Shown: in pieces, positions 1-8,776 of the stretch
Layout: every line of letters begins with the position of its first letter
Numbering within the stretch: position 1 is the first letter of the stretch
Assembly: GCF_024436035.1 (NCBI RefSeq)
Contig: NZ_JANFNG010000034.1
Span: forward strand, 1-64,000
Direction of reading: 5' to 3'
DNA: 64,000 bases
DNA from: Streptomyces humicola
GTDB taxonomy: Bacteria > Actinomycetota > Actinomycetes > Streptomycetales > Streptomycetaceae
The notes under the pieces: model-generated
Seen by the model: only the letters and a program-made list of their open reading frames with translations
What the model was told of the DNA's origin: nothing
Database searches by the model: none
Program-made: the position numbers and the translations under genes

Positions 1-184
1 ATCCGCTGCCCCGGTCAGATGGCGTCAGCCAGGGAACGCGCTCAGCACTGCCTCGGAACGGATCTCAATCCCGACCCCAGACCGCCACCCGACATATGCC
101 GGAACGGCCGCTCGGGTATCCCCCACGAGTAGCAACCAACGTGCCGCCTTGCCAGGGCGGATGACGTGTTCGGCAAGCGGAGGG
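1..184. other. window edge, no definable gene
   Basis: This stretch lies downstream of the minus-strand DUF262 gene. On the minus strand there is an open frame of about 50 codons that ends with a stop at 25-27 and reads plausibly as a protein tail (GWRSGVGIEIRSEAVLSAFPG region), but it has no convincing start of its own after the preceding gene stops. It could be a frameshifted continuation or the remnant of a small gene. I do not call it. Confidence 0.3.
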
Positions 185-1861
185 TCACAGATCCCACTCA
201 GTGCTGAGCGCGGTCAGAAGGTAGTCCTGACGTTTCGCCAGCACTTCAGGGGTCCAGGTCTCGTAGTTGAGGACCTGCGCGGTCAGTGCAAAGTTGACCG
301 TGCCGAGCTTGCTGGTGAAGTACTTGGCCTTCTTGGTCGCGAAATCATAGTTCTGCGCCTCGGAGTTCTTGGCGCGGTTGAGCAGCACGAGGTTGCCCAG
401 CCGGTGCGTCCAGCGTTCGCGCTCGTCCTCACCGAAGTCGTCCAGCCAGCGAGACCCCGTCTTCGGCTTCTGCGGCAGGACGTGCTCGACCGTGATCAAC
501 GGATAGGCGTAGACGGCGCCAGAGCTGTTGGCCAGTACTTCGTCCAGACGCAGCAGGACGTACTTACGGGTTCTGGTGTCGAGGTAGATTGGTCCGGCGA
601 GCCGCTCCCGGGTCGCCGCCCGCTCGTCTCCGGTCAGTGTGAATGACGGGGCATCCAGCTCGTAACCGCCGTCAAGTTCCTTCAGAAGTTCGGCGTAGCG
701 CAGGACACGCGGCGTCGTGTAGATGCGGCGGATGAACATGCTCGCGGCGAGCCGCTCCAGCGTGCGGAAGAAGCGGTCAAGCCAGCCCGCGTCCTGGCCG
801 TGGTTACGCAGCGCCCACAGCGCGGAGGGCCGCCAGTCATTGTTGTCGATCTGTGCCAGCCGCCTGAACCAGGCATTGACCTGCTCGGCTCCGGTCGGCG
901 TGCTGTAGCTGTGATCACGGATCTGCTCGTAGGCGTTGGCGTAGGGCACCAGCACGTCATTGACGAAGTCCTGCGCCTTGCCTGGTAGGAAATACCGGTT
1001 GAGGACCTGCTCGGGGAACTCCTTGAGAAGTTCGCGTCTGGCGCGCTCCTTGGCAAAGATCATGCGCAGGTGTAGGAACAGGTCGGCGAAGTCGTCGCGG
1101 CCGAGGCTCTCCTCTGCGTCCTCCCACTTCGCGGCGCAATCGTCCCCGGTCGCGAGGTCGAGATCTCCGATGATCAACGACTTGAAGATGTCGGCTGGCG
1201 ACAGGTCCAGACCGCGGGCGTTCATTACGCTGAAGATGCGGTGAGCGCTCTCCAGGTCCGGGGTGCTCACCACAACGAGGAAGGTGCGGGCGGCCAACAA
1301 CTGCACCAGCTTCAGCTGCCGCTCGGGCGACCACGTGGACAGCTGTAGATGCAGCGCGCGGGCATTGGCTTGCAGGGCCTGCTGTGCATCGGTCTTCAGC
1401 TTGTCAGTCTTCAGTTCCAGCAACGTGGCGATCGAGCCTTTGGTCTGCACATAGGTGCGGAAGAAGCCGGCGTCCTTGCTCCGCAGGGTCAGCCGAGGCT
1501 TGGCCGTGAGCCCCAGGGTCATCTTGCCGGGCTCGGCGATCTGGGCATCCAACTCGGCTTGGAGTCCGGGGTCCTCGGCGAGATCGCGTAGCACCGCGAG
1601 CAGGATCGTCAGCGTTGTGAGCCGCTGTTGCCCGTCGATGACGTCTGCTGCGGCATCGCGAGGCTCCTTGACGAGGACTATCGAACCGAGGAAGTACGGC
1701 TCGTCCCCGCTGCTGTCCAGTGCCTCGGCGAGGTCGGAGAGCAGTTGTTCGGCCTGCTCGGGCTGCCAGGCATAGGGGCGCTGGTAGTTCGGGATGCGGA
1801 AGTCGTAGTCGCTGCAGAACACCTTGTGCAGCGGCACTTCGTGAGCCTCTAGTTGCTTCAT
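185..1861 (-). CDS. DUF262/DUF1524 GmrSD-like protein
   Basis: This 558-residue protein has the two-domain layout of the GmrSD-like DUF262 family. Near the N-terminus it shows IPNYQRPYAWQ (about 23-33) and DVIDGQQRLTTL (about 73-84), the DGQQR signature of the ParB-like NTP-hydrolysing DUF262 domain. Near the C-terminus is TVEHVLPQ followed by HRLGNLVLLN, the His-Asn-His type DUF1524 nuclease motif (about 455-505). Family members include type IV restriction enzymes that cut modified phage DNA, but many DUF262 proteins are uncharacterised, so antiphage nuclease is an inference. The length is normal for a fused S+D protein and all key motifs look intact. It is the last gene of a minus-strand run, 201 bp after the SMC-like gene, and may be transcribed with it. 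Confidence 0.85.
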   Translation of the reverse strand: MKQLEAHEVPLHKVFCSDYDFRIPNYQRPYAWQPEQAEQLLSDLAEALDSSGDEPYFLGSIVLVKEPRDAAADVIDGQQRLTTLTILLAVLRDLAEDPGLQAELDAQIAEPGKMTLGLTAKPRLTLRSKDAGFFRTYVQTKGSIATLLELKTDKLKTDAQQALQANARALHLQLSTWSPERQLKLVQLLAARTFLVVVSTPDLESAHRIFSVMNARGLDLSPADIFKSLIIGDLDLATGDDCAAKWEDAEESLGRDDFADLFLHLRMIFAKERARRELLKEFPEQVLNRYFLPGKAQDFVNDVLVPYANAYEQIRDHSYSTPTGAEQVNAWFRRLAQIDNNDWRPSALWALRNHGQDAGWLDRFFRTLERLAASMFIRRIYTTPRVLRYAELLKELDGGYELDAPSFTLTGDERAATRERLAGPIYLDTRTRKYVLLRLDEVLANSSGAVYAYPLITVEHVLPQKPKTGSRWLDDFGEDERERWTHRLGNLVLLNRAKNSEAQNYDFATKKAKYFTSKLGTVNFALTAQVLNYETWTPEVLAKRQDYLLTALSTEWDL

Positions 1862-2062
1862 GTGCCTATCCTTCCGGAACAGGAATCATCGCGTTTCGGG
1901 AAGCGCAGCGCTGCTCCACAGCACGACGGTGTTGACATGTCTGCGCAGCTCCTCCTCGTGATAGGAGAGTGTGTCTCCAGAGATCTCCAGGGCTGACTGA
2001 TCAGCGGTCAGGCCGACAGTCGCCTGATCACGACGTGGCCGGGGAGTCAGCGGTCGCGGATG

Positions 2063-5000
2063 TCACTGGCTGGCGACCGGGCGCAGCGCGACGACGGAGT
2101 CAGCGGGGCCGGTGAGTGTGTCACGGGCCCAGTCGACTATGAGTTGCTCCTGCGCGAAGAGGATGACCTGCTGGTGAGCGGAGAGTTCGTGGAGTAGTTC
2201 GAGGAGCCGCCGGGTGCGTTCGGCATCCGACTGTACGGTCACGTCGTCGAGGAGCAGCGGGCAGGATTCGTCGCGGACGGCCAGATGGCTGGCGAGGGCG
2301 ATCCGCAGCAGTAGGTAGATCTGTTCGGCGGTTCCGCGGGAGAGCCGCTCGGAGTGGCGCAGGGTCCGCTGGTCGCCGCAGACACGCACGCGCAGGTCCG
2401 ACGGATCGACGATCGCGTCGACGTACCGGCCGCCGGTGATGCGCGGGAGCCACTGTTTGAGGCTGCCTGCCAGCACAGGTGCGATGTCGCGGTGTACCCG
2501 CTCCTGAGCGTTGTGAAGGAACTGCTGGGTGAGAGACAGGACGATGTCGAGCTGCTCGACACGGTCCAGTTCACGTCGGGCCGCGGCTGCCCCCTCCTCT
2601 GCCTCGGGGACCGAGGGCAGGGCCCGCGTGCGTTCCTGGAGGGCACCGTCGGCGGCTGCGGCGCAGTCGGCAGCGTAGCTGGCTGTAGTGCGAGCCTCGC
2701 CGAGGGCCTGGCGGGCTCGTTCCCGCAGTCCTGTGAGGCGGACGGTGTCCGGGTGCGGTATTCCTTCGCGTTCTGCGCCTTCGGCGAGCTTGGCCGCTGC
2801 GGTTCGGGCTTGCTCCTCGGCCGTATGTGCCTCGGTTTCCGCCTGCGCATGCCGGCTCTCCATGGTGGTGACGGCGGCGGCGAGGTCGTCGAGGCCGGCG
2901 CCGTCGAGGAGGGTCTGCAGTGTGCTCCATTGCGATCGCTGCTCATCGAGGGCAGCCTGCGCCGTCGCGCGCTCGTGCTGCCACTGGGTCAGGGCGGCGG
3001 TCAGTGCCCAGGCGGTGCCGGTCACGTCGTCCGTGTTCAACGCCGAATCGACTCTGACTGCGGCGGCCTCCGCCGCGGCTACCAGGTCAGTTAGAGCGGC
3101 AGCGCGCAGCGCCTCGGCTTGGGCGGCATTGTGCTCGCGCTCGCGGCGGGCTTCGAGTTGCTGGAGAAGGGCCGCGCGCTGGCTCGCAGCTGCGGCCTGC
3201 TCGGCACGGGCACGGCACTGGTCCTCGTAGTCGTTCCGCATCGCCTCGATCGAGCCACCGGTGCCATCTGTGCCATGGGCGACCAGTGTGTCGCGAAGCA
3301 GCCGCTCGGCCTGGTCAACGCCGGCACGAAGCCGCTCGAACCGCTCGGTCCAATGGGCTGTCGCCTCGGTCGTGGCGATGGCATGCTCGGCTTGGGCGGC
3401 CAGGGTCGCCAGCCGCTCCGCGTCGCCTGGCACGTCGAGTTCGGCGCAGAGCGCGGCTGTCTTCTCCCGGACCGTCTCGGCGGTGCGCACCGCGCGCTGA
3501 TGCTCGTCCTGCCGCGCCTGGGCGGCCGCGGCCGCGCCCTCGGCGGAGGCCAGTTCGGCTTCGAGCCGCCGCACAACGGTATCGCTGTCAGTGACCCGCT
3601 GGCTCGCCTGGGCCAGCCGCTGCTCGGCGGCAGCCAGCTCGGGCGCGGGCTCTTCCTCGGTGTTCGCATTCGGCCGCGCGCGCCGCCTCAGTGCGGCGAC
3701 CACGAGCAGGGCCACGCCGAGGATTCCGCTGACGGCGCTGACGACGGATTGCCCGGCTGCGAGCAGGCCTGCACCCCCTGCGAGAGAGAGCACTCCCGCG
3801 CCGGCCAGCTCCGTCCGGCGCCGCTTTGTGGCGGCAGCCTTGATGGCCGCGGCCGCGACCCGTGCCTCCTGCTGTGCGGCCAGTCGTCCCTGCACCGCGG
3901 CGCGAGCGGATTCGGCGTCGCGTAGGTCACGCTGTGCCTCGCCGTGTTGTCGGCGTGCCTGCTCCAGAGCCTCGGCAGTCCTGCTCCGCTCAGCGGCGGT
4001 AGCGTCGAGTTCGCTCAGGAGTCCGTCCGGCATCTCGGGGAGAGGCGCGGTCATAGCCTGGGCGAGCTCTCGCAGCCGCGCCGGTCCCACCCGGACGGCG
4101 GTGTCCACCTCGGTGTCGGCCTGCGATTCCGCCGGTCTGCTGCGAAGGTGCTCTTCGAGCACCGCTGCGGCCTTCTCGAACTCGGAGGTCGCAGCGCGCA
4201 CTTCGTCGTGGACGGCGGTGTCGCCGTCCGGTGGCTCCGGCAGTTCCGCGATCATTGCGGCGAGTTCAGCGGACGTCGGCCCCGTGAGAACGGGTGCGGC
4301 GGGTGCGGCTTTCCAGGCGCTGATGGCGTCACCGACCAGCCGGGCGGTGCTCTCCCCGATCAGGCCGTCGTCGGGTGCCTTGCCACCGAGGACGCTGTGG
4401 AGCTGCCTGGCACGCTCCAGGCGATGCCGCTCCCGGCTGAGCTCACTGGACACAGTGTTCAGCCGCTCGACGAGCCGGTTTGCAATCTCCTGTTTCCTCG
4501 CGGCATCCGCGGCATGGTCGATAAGCCGGTCCAGCCGGACGATGACACGGTCGCGGGTCTGAACCTCGTCAGCGGCGGCCCGGGCCGCCTCTCGACATTC
4601 CTGGGCCTCGGCGACGAATTGCAGGTAGTCCTCGTGGAGCCGCTGGACGACGTTCAGGTGCTCTTCGGCTCGGACCAGCCGGTCCTTGGCCCGGCGTAGT
4701 GGGCGGGTGCTGTTGCTGCGGTCCGAACCGACGTGCTCACGCTGGAACGCCTGCAGGCATTCCAGCGCCTGGGCGGCGGTGCTGTCCGTGTTCGCGTTCG
4801 CCGCTGCGCGTTGCAAGTGTTCCTGCAGGCTGCCGGCTGCATCGAGGACGGACAGCAGCTCGGCCTGGGTGACGCTGCCGGTGGCGGCGAAGGAACGGCG
4901 GTCCAGGCCTAGCCAGCGGGAGCCGTCGGGCGCACCATCGTGCATGATCTCGGCGGACACGTCGCGACCCAGCGCCAGGTCGGTGGCCCGGCAGTCGACC

Positions 5001-5299
5001 ATTCCAGCAAGGTCGTGGCGCAGTTCGATCCGGCGTCCGTCGTCCAGGGACAGGATGCAGGAAACCCCCCACTCCTCTGGACGGTCCCACGGGCGGTGCC
5101 GGTCGGCGAAGCGCTGGTCCTCTGTGGTCTGGCGGCCCCTGGCACGGCGTCGGCCGCACAGCGCAGCGTAGGTGGCCGCGTGCCAGCTGGACTTCGCGGA
5201 CTCGTTGCCGCCGTGGACAACCGTCATACCGGGGGTGAGGATCAGGGTCTCGCCGACCAGCGGGCCAAAGGCGCGCGCGGTGACCGTGTGTATGCGCAT
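2063..5299 (-). CDS. SMC/YhaN-like AAA ATPase
   Basis: This 1078-residue protein is built like Rad50/SbcC/YhaN ATPases. It has an N-terminal Walker A (VVHGGNESAKSSWHA, about 28-40), a very long Ala/Glu/Arg-rich coiled coil, and a C-terminal signature motif (LSRGTAEQIYLLLRIAL) followed by a Walker B (CPLLLDDVTVQSD). Mid-protein (about 495-540) is a hydrophobic hairpin that looks like two membrane helices in the hinge, as in YhaN-type proteins, so it may be membrane-tethered. The Walker A is unusual: the Gly before the catalytic Lys is Ala (SAKSS). The start overlaps the stop of the upstream metallophosphoesterase by one base (TGATG), implying translational coupling. The pair resembles SbcCD/YhaON nuclease complexes that process DNA ends; whether this one serves repair or defence cannot be decided here. 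Confidence 0.85.
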   Translation of the reverse strand: MRIHTVTARAFGPLVGETLILTPGMTVVHGGNESAKSSWHAATYAALCGRRRARGRQTTEDQRFADRHRPWDRPEEWGVSCILSLDDGRRIELRHDLAGMVDCRATDLALGRDVSAEIMHDGAPDGSRWLGLDRRSFAATGSVTQAELLSVLDAAGSLQEHLQRAAANANTDSTAAQALECLQAFQREHVGSDRSNSTRPLRRAKDRLVRAEEHLNVVQRLHEDYLQFVAEAQECREAARAAADEVQTRDRVIVRLDRLIDHAADAARKQEIANRLVERLNTVSSELSRERHRLERARQLHSVLGGKAPDDGLIGESTARLVGDAISAWKAAPAAPVLTGPTSAELAAMIAELPEPPDGDTAVHDEVRAATSEFEKAAAVLEEHLRSRPAESQADTEVDTAVRVGPARLRELAQAMTAPLPEMPDGLLSELDATAAERSRTAEALEQARRQHGEAQRDLRDAESARAAVQGRLAAQQEARVAAAAIKAAATKRRRTELAGAGVLSLAGGAGLLAAGQSVVSAVSGILGVALLVVAALRRRARPNANTEEEPAPELAAAEQRLAQASQRVTDSDTVVRRLEAELASAEGAAAAAQARQDEHQRAVRTAETVREKTAALCAELDVPGDAERLATLAAQAEHAIATTEATAHWTERFERLRAGVDQAERLLRDTLVAHGTDGTGGSIEAMRNDYEDQCRARAEQAAAASQRAALLQQLEARREREHNAAQAEALRAAALTDLVAAAEAAAVRVDSALNTDDVTGTAWALTAALTQWQHERATAQAALDEQRSQWSTLQTLLDGAGLDDLAAAVTTMESRHAQAETEAHTAEEQARTAAAKLAEGAEREGIPHPDTVRLTGLRERARQALGEARTTASYAADCAAAADGALQERTRALPSVPEAEEGAAAARRELDRVEQLDIVLSLTQQFLHNAQERVHRDIAPVLAGSLKQWLPRITGGRYVDAIVDPSDLRVRVCGDQRTLRHSERLSRGTAEQIYLLLRIALASHLAVRDESCPLLLDDVTVQSDAERTRRLLELLHELSAHQQVILFAQEQLIVDWARDTLTGPADSVVALRPVASQ

Positions 5300-6402
5300 C
5301 AGCGCACCTCCAGTTCGTCCGCGCGACCGTCGAAGGCCCGCAGACCGGTGATCAGGACTCGTCGGCGGGTGTCCTCGTCGAGATGCGCTGCTGCCTGCAC
5401 ATCACGGACGAACTGGCCGCGTACGGTGGCCTCCTCGGCCAGCGCCGCGAGGTCGTAGGCCGGGCGCACCGCGCCGAGCCTGGCCACCAGCGCCTCCAGA
5501 TGCGGGGCGACGCCCTCCAGGCCCTCTGCCCGCACGTTGATGTCGGGCGCGACCTCGCCCTCCAGAGTCACCCGGGCGATGCCGGTCATTGCGGCCACGG
5601 CTGCTGCGACGCGCTCGCGTACCTGCCCGGTGTGCTCGACGCCGTCCAGTCGGACGGTCACGTCGTGGACTTCGCTGTGCGCGACGCGCTGCCGTGTCCG
5701 CGCGACGGTGCCGTCGGACGTCACCGTGACGATCACCGCTCCGCGCTCGCCGGTCTCACCGAACTCGAGCGGGTCGGGATTGCCCGGGTAGGTGTGCGTC
5801 TCGGCGTCCTTCGGCAGATGGAAGTGGCCGAGCAGGGCGTGGTCCAGCCCTGCCTCGCGGATCTGAGCGGCCCGAAACGGCGCGTGCGGCGCCTTGCCCG
5901 ACTCTTGGTAGGGCAGCTCGGACTGCTCGGAGCCGTGGAACAGTGCCACGTTCACACCACCGCGGTCCACCCGGAACCCGTCCAGGAAACCATCGGTGTT
6001 GGCCGGCGCCCGGTGAGCCGCTCCCCACAGGGTTAAGCCGTCGGCGAGCTCGACCGGGGACAGGCGTGCCTCGGTGAAGACGTGCACGTTGGACGGCCAG
6101 TCAACCTGCCGGTACAGGCTGCTGGGTCCGTACCAGTCATGGTTGCCGGGCGCTAGGAACACCGGGCGCGGATGAAGTGCGCCGAATACAGAGCAGAGGA
6201 ACGCGCCGGTGTCGGCTGCCACCCGGTCGTGCTCGTACAGGTCGCCCGCGCACAGCAGCGCGTCGACATCTTCGGATATCGCGAGATCGCGGATGCGCTC
6301 GAGGGTTTGGCGTAGCGCCAGTCGGCGTGCCCGCGCCAGTTGCGGCCGTGCCCAGCGGAATGGCGTGTCCAAGTGGAGATCGGAGAAGAGCAGGAGCTTC
6401 AC
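5299..6402 (-). CDS. SbcD/YhaO-like metallophosphoesterase
   Basis: This is a calcineurin-fold phosphoesterase of about 367 residues with the complete metal-binding set: LLFSDLHLDTPF at the N-terminus, DALLCAGDLYEHD, PGNHDWYG and LLGHFHLP. These motifs define the Mn-dependent Mre11/SbcD/YhaO nuclease family. I chose the GTG at 6402 because it begins directly with the first motif and has GGAG 7 bases upstream; a longer open frame to 6519 adds only non-conserved residues. The stop overlaps the start of the SMC-like ATPase gene by one base, so the two are very likely made together and act as a nuclease-ATPase complex. The C-terminal third lacks recognised motifs and probably contacts the ATPase. 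Confidence 0.88.
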   Translation of the reverse strand: MKLLLFSDLHLDTPFRWARPQLARARRLALRQTLERIRDLAISEDVDALLCAGDLYEHDRVAADTGAFLCSVFGALHPRPVFLAPGNHDWYGPSSLYRQVDWPSNVHVFTEARLSPVELADGLTLWGAAHRAPANTDGFLDGFRVDRGGVNVALFHGSEQSELPYQESGKAPHAPFRAAQIREAGLDHALLGHFHLPKDAETHTYPGNPDPLEFGETGERGAVIVTVTSDGTVARTRQRVAHSEVHDVTVRLDGVEHTGQVRERVAAAVAAMTGIARVTLEGEVAPDINVRAEGLEGVAPHLEALVARLGAVRPAYDLAALAEEATVRGQFVRDVQAAAHLDEDTRRRVLITGLRAFDGRADELEVR

Positions 6403-6589
6403 CGGGCCACTCCATGCGAACGCCGGAGCGGGGCACGGCGCAAGAGACACCGCGCGGACGCGGAGCCAACCGCGCGTAGAGCGATTCCAAGCATGGAGCG
6501 CCCTCCAAGAGTATGTCACGAATGAGCGTGAAGAGTGAAGCTATCAGGAAGATTTTGCGGTCATGATCTGGTCTGTCTTTGGTCTGCGA

Positions 6590-8206
6590 TCAGGCGACCA
6601 GCCCGGAGGGGCCGCCAGCACGAAGTGAGTTGGTGATCTGTTCTGCTGACTTGCGTGCCACGGATTCGGGGGTGCGGCCGCTGGCGCGGTGGAGGGCGAG
6701 GCGGGCGAGGGCGTCGGCGGCCTCGTTGAGGTCGTGGCCGATGTGACCCTTGAGCCAGCGGACCTCGATGCGGTCACGGTGAGGCGCGAGTTGGTCGAGC
6801 AGCGCGCGGCCATCGGGGAAGAGCACGGTGCGCTGGATGATGGACGGCTCCGAGCCGTTGACGGCGTGGCGCACGGCCTCGACCGCCTGGATGCTGTCGC
6901 ACAGCACGAGGACGCGCTGGAGCGACGGATGACGGTCGACCAGGGCGAGAAGCGCCTGGCAGACGGCGATGACCTCGGCTTCGCCGCTGGTGGATGCGAG
7001 GGAGTCGCCCCAGCCGGCGGTCCCGTCGGCGGCGGCCCAGCCGTAGCCGCACAGTGCGGACTCCTCGGTGTTGACGGCGGCGTCGGCCACCGCCCAGGGG
7101 ATGTTGGCCGGTACGTCGTCGAGCAGCGCGTAGCGGGCAGCGTCCAGGGCGATGGGTGCTGTGATGGCAGCCGGGGAGCGAGGTTCGTCGTCGCGGGCGA
7201 GGTAGGGCGCGGCCAGGCCGGGGGCGCAGGCGGGGCAGCCTTCGCTGCTGTTCCTGCAGGAGAGTTCGTGTGCGGCGGCTGCGGCCGTAATCTCCTCCCA
7301 CAGTTCGGGCTCGGCGGCGGCAAGGCGCCGGGTCGCTTCGGAACCACACTTCAGCCGCAGCTGTCCGATGACTGGATGGGCGAGGCGGCTGATGCGGCGG
7401 CGCAGCCCGGCATGTCGCCATGTGGCCTCGTGGGCGCGCAGCGCCAGGACGGCCGCGTCCTGGTAGGCGGCGTCGAGGGCGTCGAGTTCGGCTGCTCGGG
7501 CGTTCGCCGGGCGCTGGAGTATGGCTCGTTCGGCCAGGGCTATGGCGTATCGGCCCCACGCCTGCGCGGTGCGGGCGTGCGCTGCCCAGTGCTCGACGAC
7601 GGCGTCGTGGGTCAGGTGCGGATTCTCCTCTTCCCGGGCGTCGTGGAGCAGTGCCTGGACGAACTCCTCATCGGAGCATGCAAGGAGCCGCTGGATGTCC
7701 GGCGGGAGTTCGGAGGTGACCAATCCTCGTGCGCGCGCCCAGTTCCATACGTTCGAAGCGGGCACGTCCAGCTCCGTTGGCGCCAGTTCGCGCTCGGCGC
7801 ACGCGGCTTCGTACGCCGCGTGGAAGGCATAGGGGCGGGCCTTGGCCAGGACGCGCGCGGCGAGCGGCAGCCGGGGCCTCGGGGAGCTTCCGGGCTCGAG
7901 GCGGGCGTGCTTCGCCGCGGCTGCCGCGCGCTTGCGGGCCTGGGCGATCCGCTGCAGCCGGACGGTCATGACTCGCCGTTCCCGCGTGGGCATGGCGCTG
8001 AGCCGGGCGCGGTGCAACCCGCCGCGGGCGAGTGTTTCGGCGTGCAGGAGGGCGCCGACGTGGGCGTCGGCGAGCTGAGGGGAAGTCAGCGCGGCGATCG
8101 TCGATGGCGAGGCGGTGCCGTAGGCGTGGGCGAGTGCGGCCTTCTGCAGGGCGTCGAAGTCGGAGGCGAGGTGTGCGATGAGGGCGGTGGTCTCGGGAGG
8201 GGTCAT
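6590..8206 (-). CDS. RNase HI-domain protein with long N-terminal region
   Basis: This 538-residue protein has a C-terminal RNase HI domain (about 365-505) with all four acidic catalytic positions visible: Asp375 in AVADAAVN, Glu411 in GEAEVIAVCQAL, Asp437 in VLVLCDSIQAV and Asp498 in NEAADALARLA. The family His is in WLKGHIGHDLNEAAD. An active RNase HI cleaves RNA in RNA-DNA hybrids. The preceding 360 residues are mostly helical and not recognised; a Cys trio (about 317, 324, 327) could bind metal. It sits 187 bp upstream of, and on the same strand as, the phosphoesterase/SMC pair, suggesting a shared role in nucleic-acid processing. It is much longer than stand-alone RNase HI (about 150 residues). 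Confidence 0.8.
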   Translation of the reverse strand: MTPPETTALIAHLASDFDALQKAALAHAYGTASPSTIAALTSPQLADAHVGALLHAETLARGGLHRARLSAMPTRERRVMTVRLQRIAQARKRAAAAAKHARLEPGSSPRPRLPLAARVLAKARPYAFHAAYEAACAERELAPTELDVPASNVWNWARARGLVTSELPPDIQRLLACSDEEFVQALLHDAREEENPHLTHDAVVEHWAAHARTAQAWGRYAIALAERAILQRPANARAAELDALDAAYQDAAVLALRAHEATWRHAGLRRRISRLAHPVIGQLRLKCGSEATRRLAAAEPELWEEITAAAAAHELSCRNSSEGCPACAPGLAAPYLARDDEPRSPAAITAPIALDAARYALLDDVPANIPWAVADAAVNTEESALCGYGWAAADGTAGWGDSLASTSGEAEVIAVCQALLALVDRHPSLQRVLVLCDSIQAVEAVRHAVNGSEPSIIQRTVLFPDGRALLDQLAPHRDRIEVRWLKGHIGHDLNEAADALARLALHRASGRTPESVARKSAEQITNSLRAGGPSGLVA

Positions 8207-8291
8207 GGGCGGCCGTATCCCTTTCTGTCCCGGGCTCGGTCGGGTGCGGGGCGGGGCGATTGCCGGGTGGGGCGGCGGAATGGCGGGCTGG

Positions 8292-8723
8292 TTACTTCCC
8301 GGGGTCCTGGCGGGCGGTGGCGTAGACGTTGTTCTCGCAGGCGTTCATGTACTGCTGCCGGTCGATGGTGATGTTGGACGCGGATGCGTCGTCCGCGTAC
8401 TCGGTCGAGCAGGTCTGGTCGTCCGGCGTGGTGTCCGGGGTGGTCGAGGCGTTGTCGTAGACGCCGCCGGAGGTGATCTGTCCGGCCGCGTGGATGCCCA
8501 GCAGCACGGACTTCCCGAAGATCGGGTTCTGGACGACCTTGGTGACGGTGATCGGCTTGGCCGCCTTCGCGTCGGCGGCGCGCGTCTCGGCCCGCGCCGC
8601 CTGCACCGCCCGGTCCTTGCCGGCGATCCTGGAGGAGTCGACCGCGTTCACGGCGACCGCGCCGGTGACGGCGGCGACAGCGACGCAGCACGCCACTACG
8701 GTGACGATTCTGTCTCTCGTCAT
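8292..8723 (-). CDS. small secreted protein, unknown
   Basis: The product is about 143 residues. It begins with a short basic stretch and one hydrophobic segment (IVTVVACCVAVAAVTGAVAV), typical of a signal peptide or N-terminal anchor, then an Ala-rich linker and a polar domain with two Cys residues. I prefer the ATG at 8723 because AAGGA lies 8 bases upstream; an ATG at 8729 is only 2 bases from the same site. It is 53 bp downstream of another small exported protein and 85 bp upstream of the RNase HI gene, so the three may form one transcript. I recognise no family and assign no function. Confidence 0.65.
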   Translation of the reverse strand: MTRDRIVTVVACCVAVAAVTGAVAVNAVDSSRIAGKDRAVQAARAETRAADAKAAKPITVTKVVQNPIFGKSVLLGIHAAGQITSGGVYDNASTTPDTTPDDQTCSTEYADDASASNITIDRQQYMNACENNVYATARQDPGK

Positions 8724-8776
8724 GTCCATATTCCTTTCTCGTGAGGGGTCCCGGCCGTTGCGTGGCCGGGAGGGGG

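Noticed and set aside
6689-8371. Plus-strand open frame opposite the RNase HI gene
   Set aside because: It is Gly/Val-rich without domains, while the minus strand carries four conserved catalytic residues in the right spacing.
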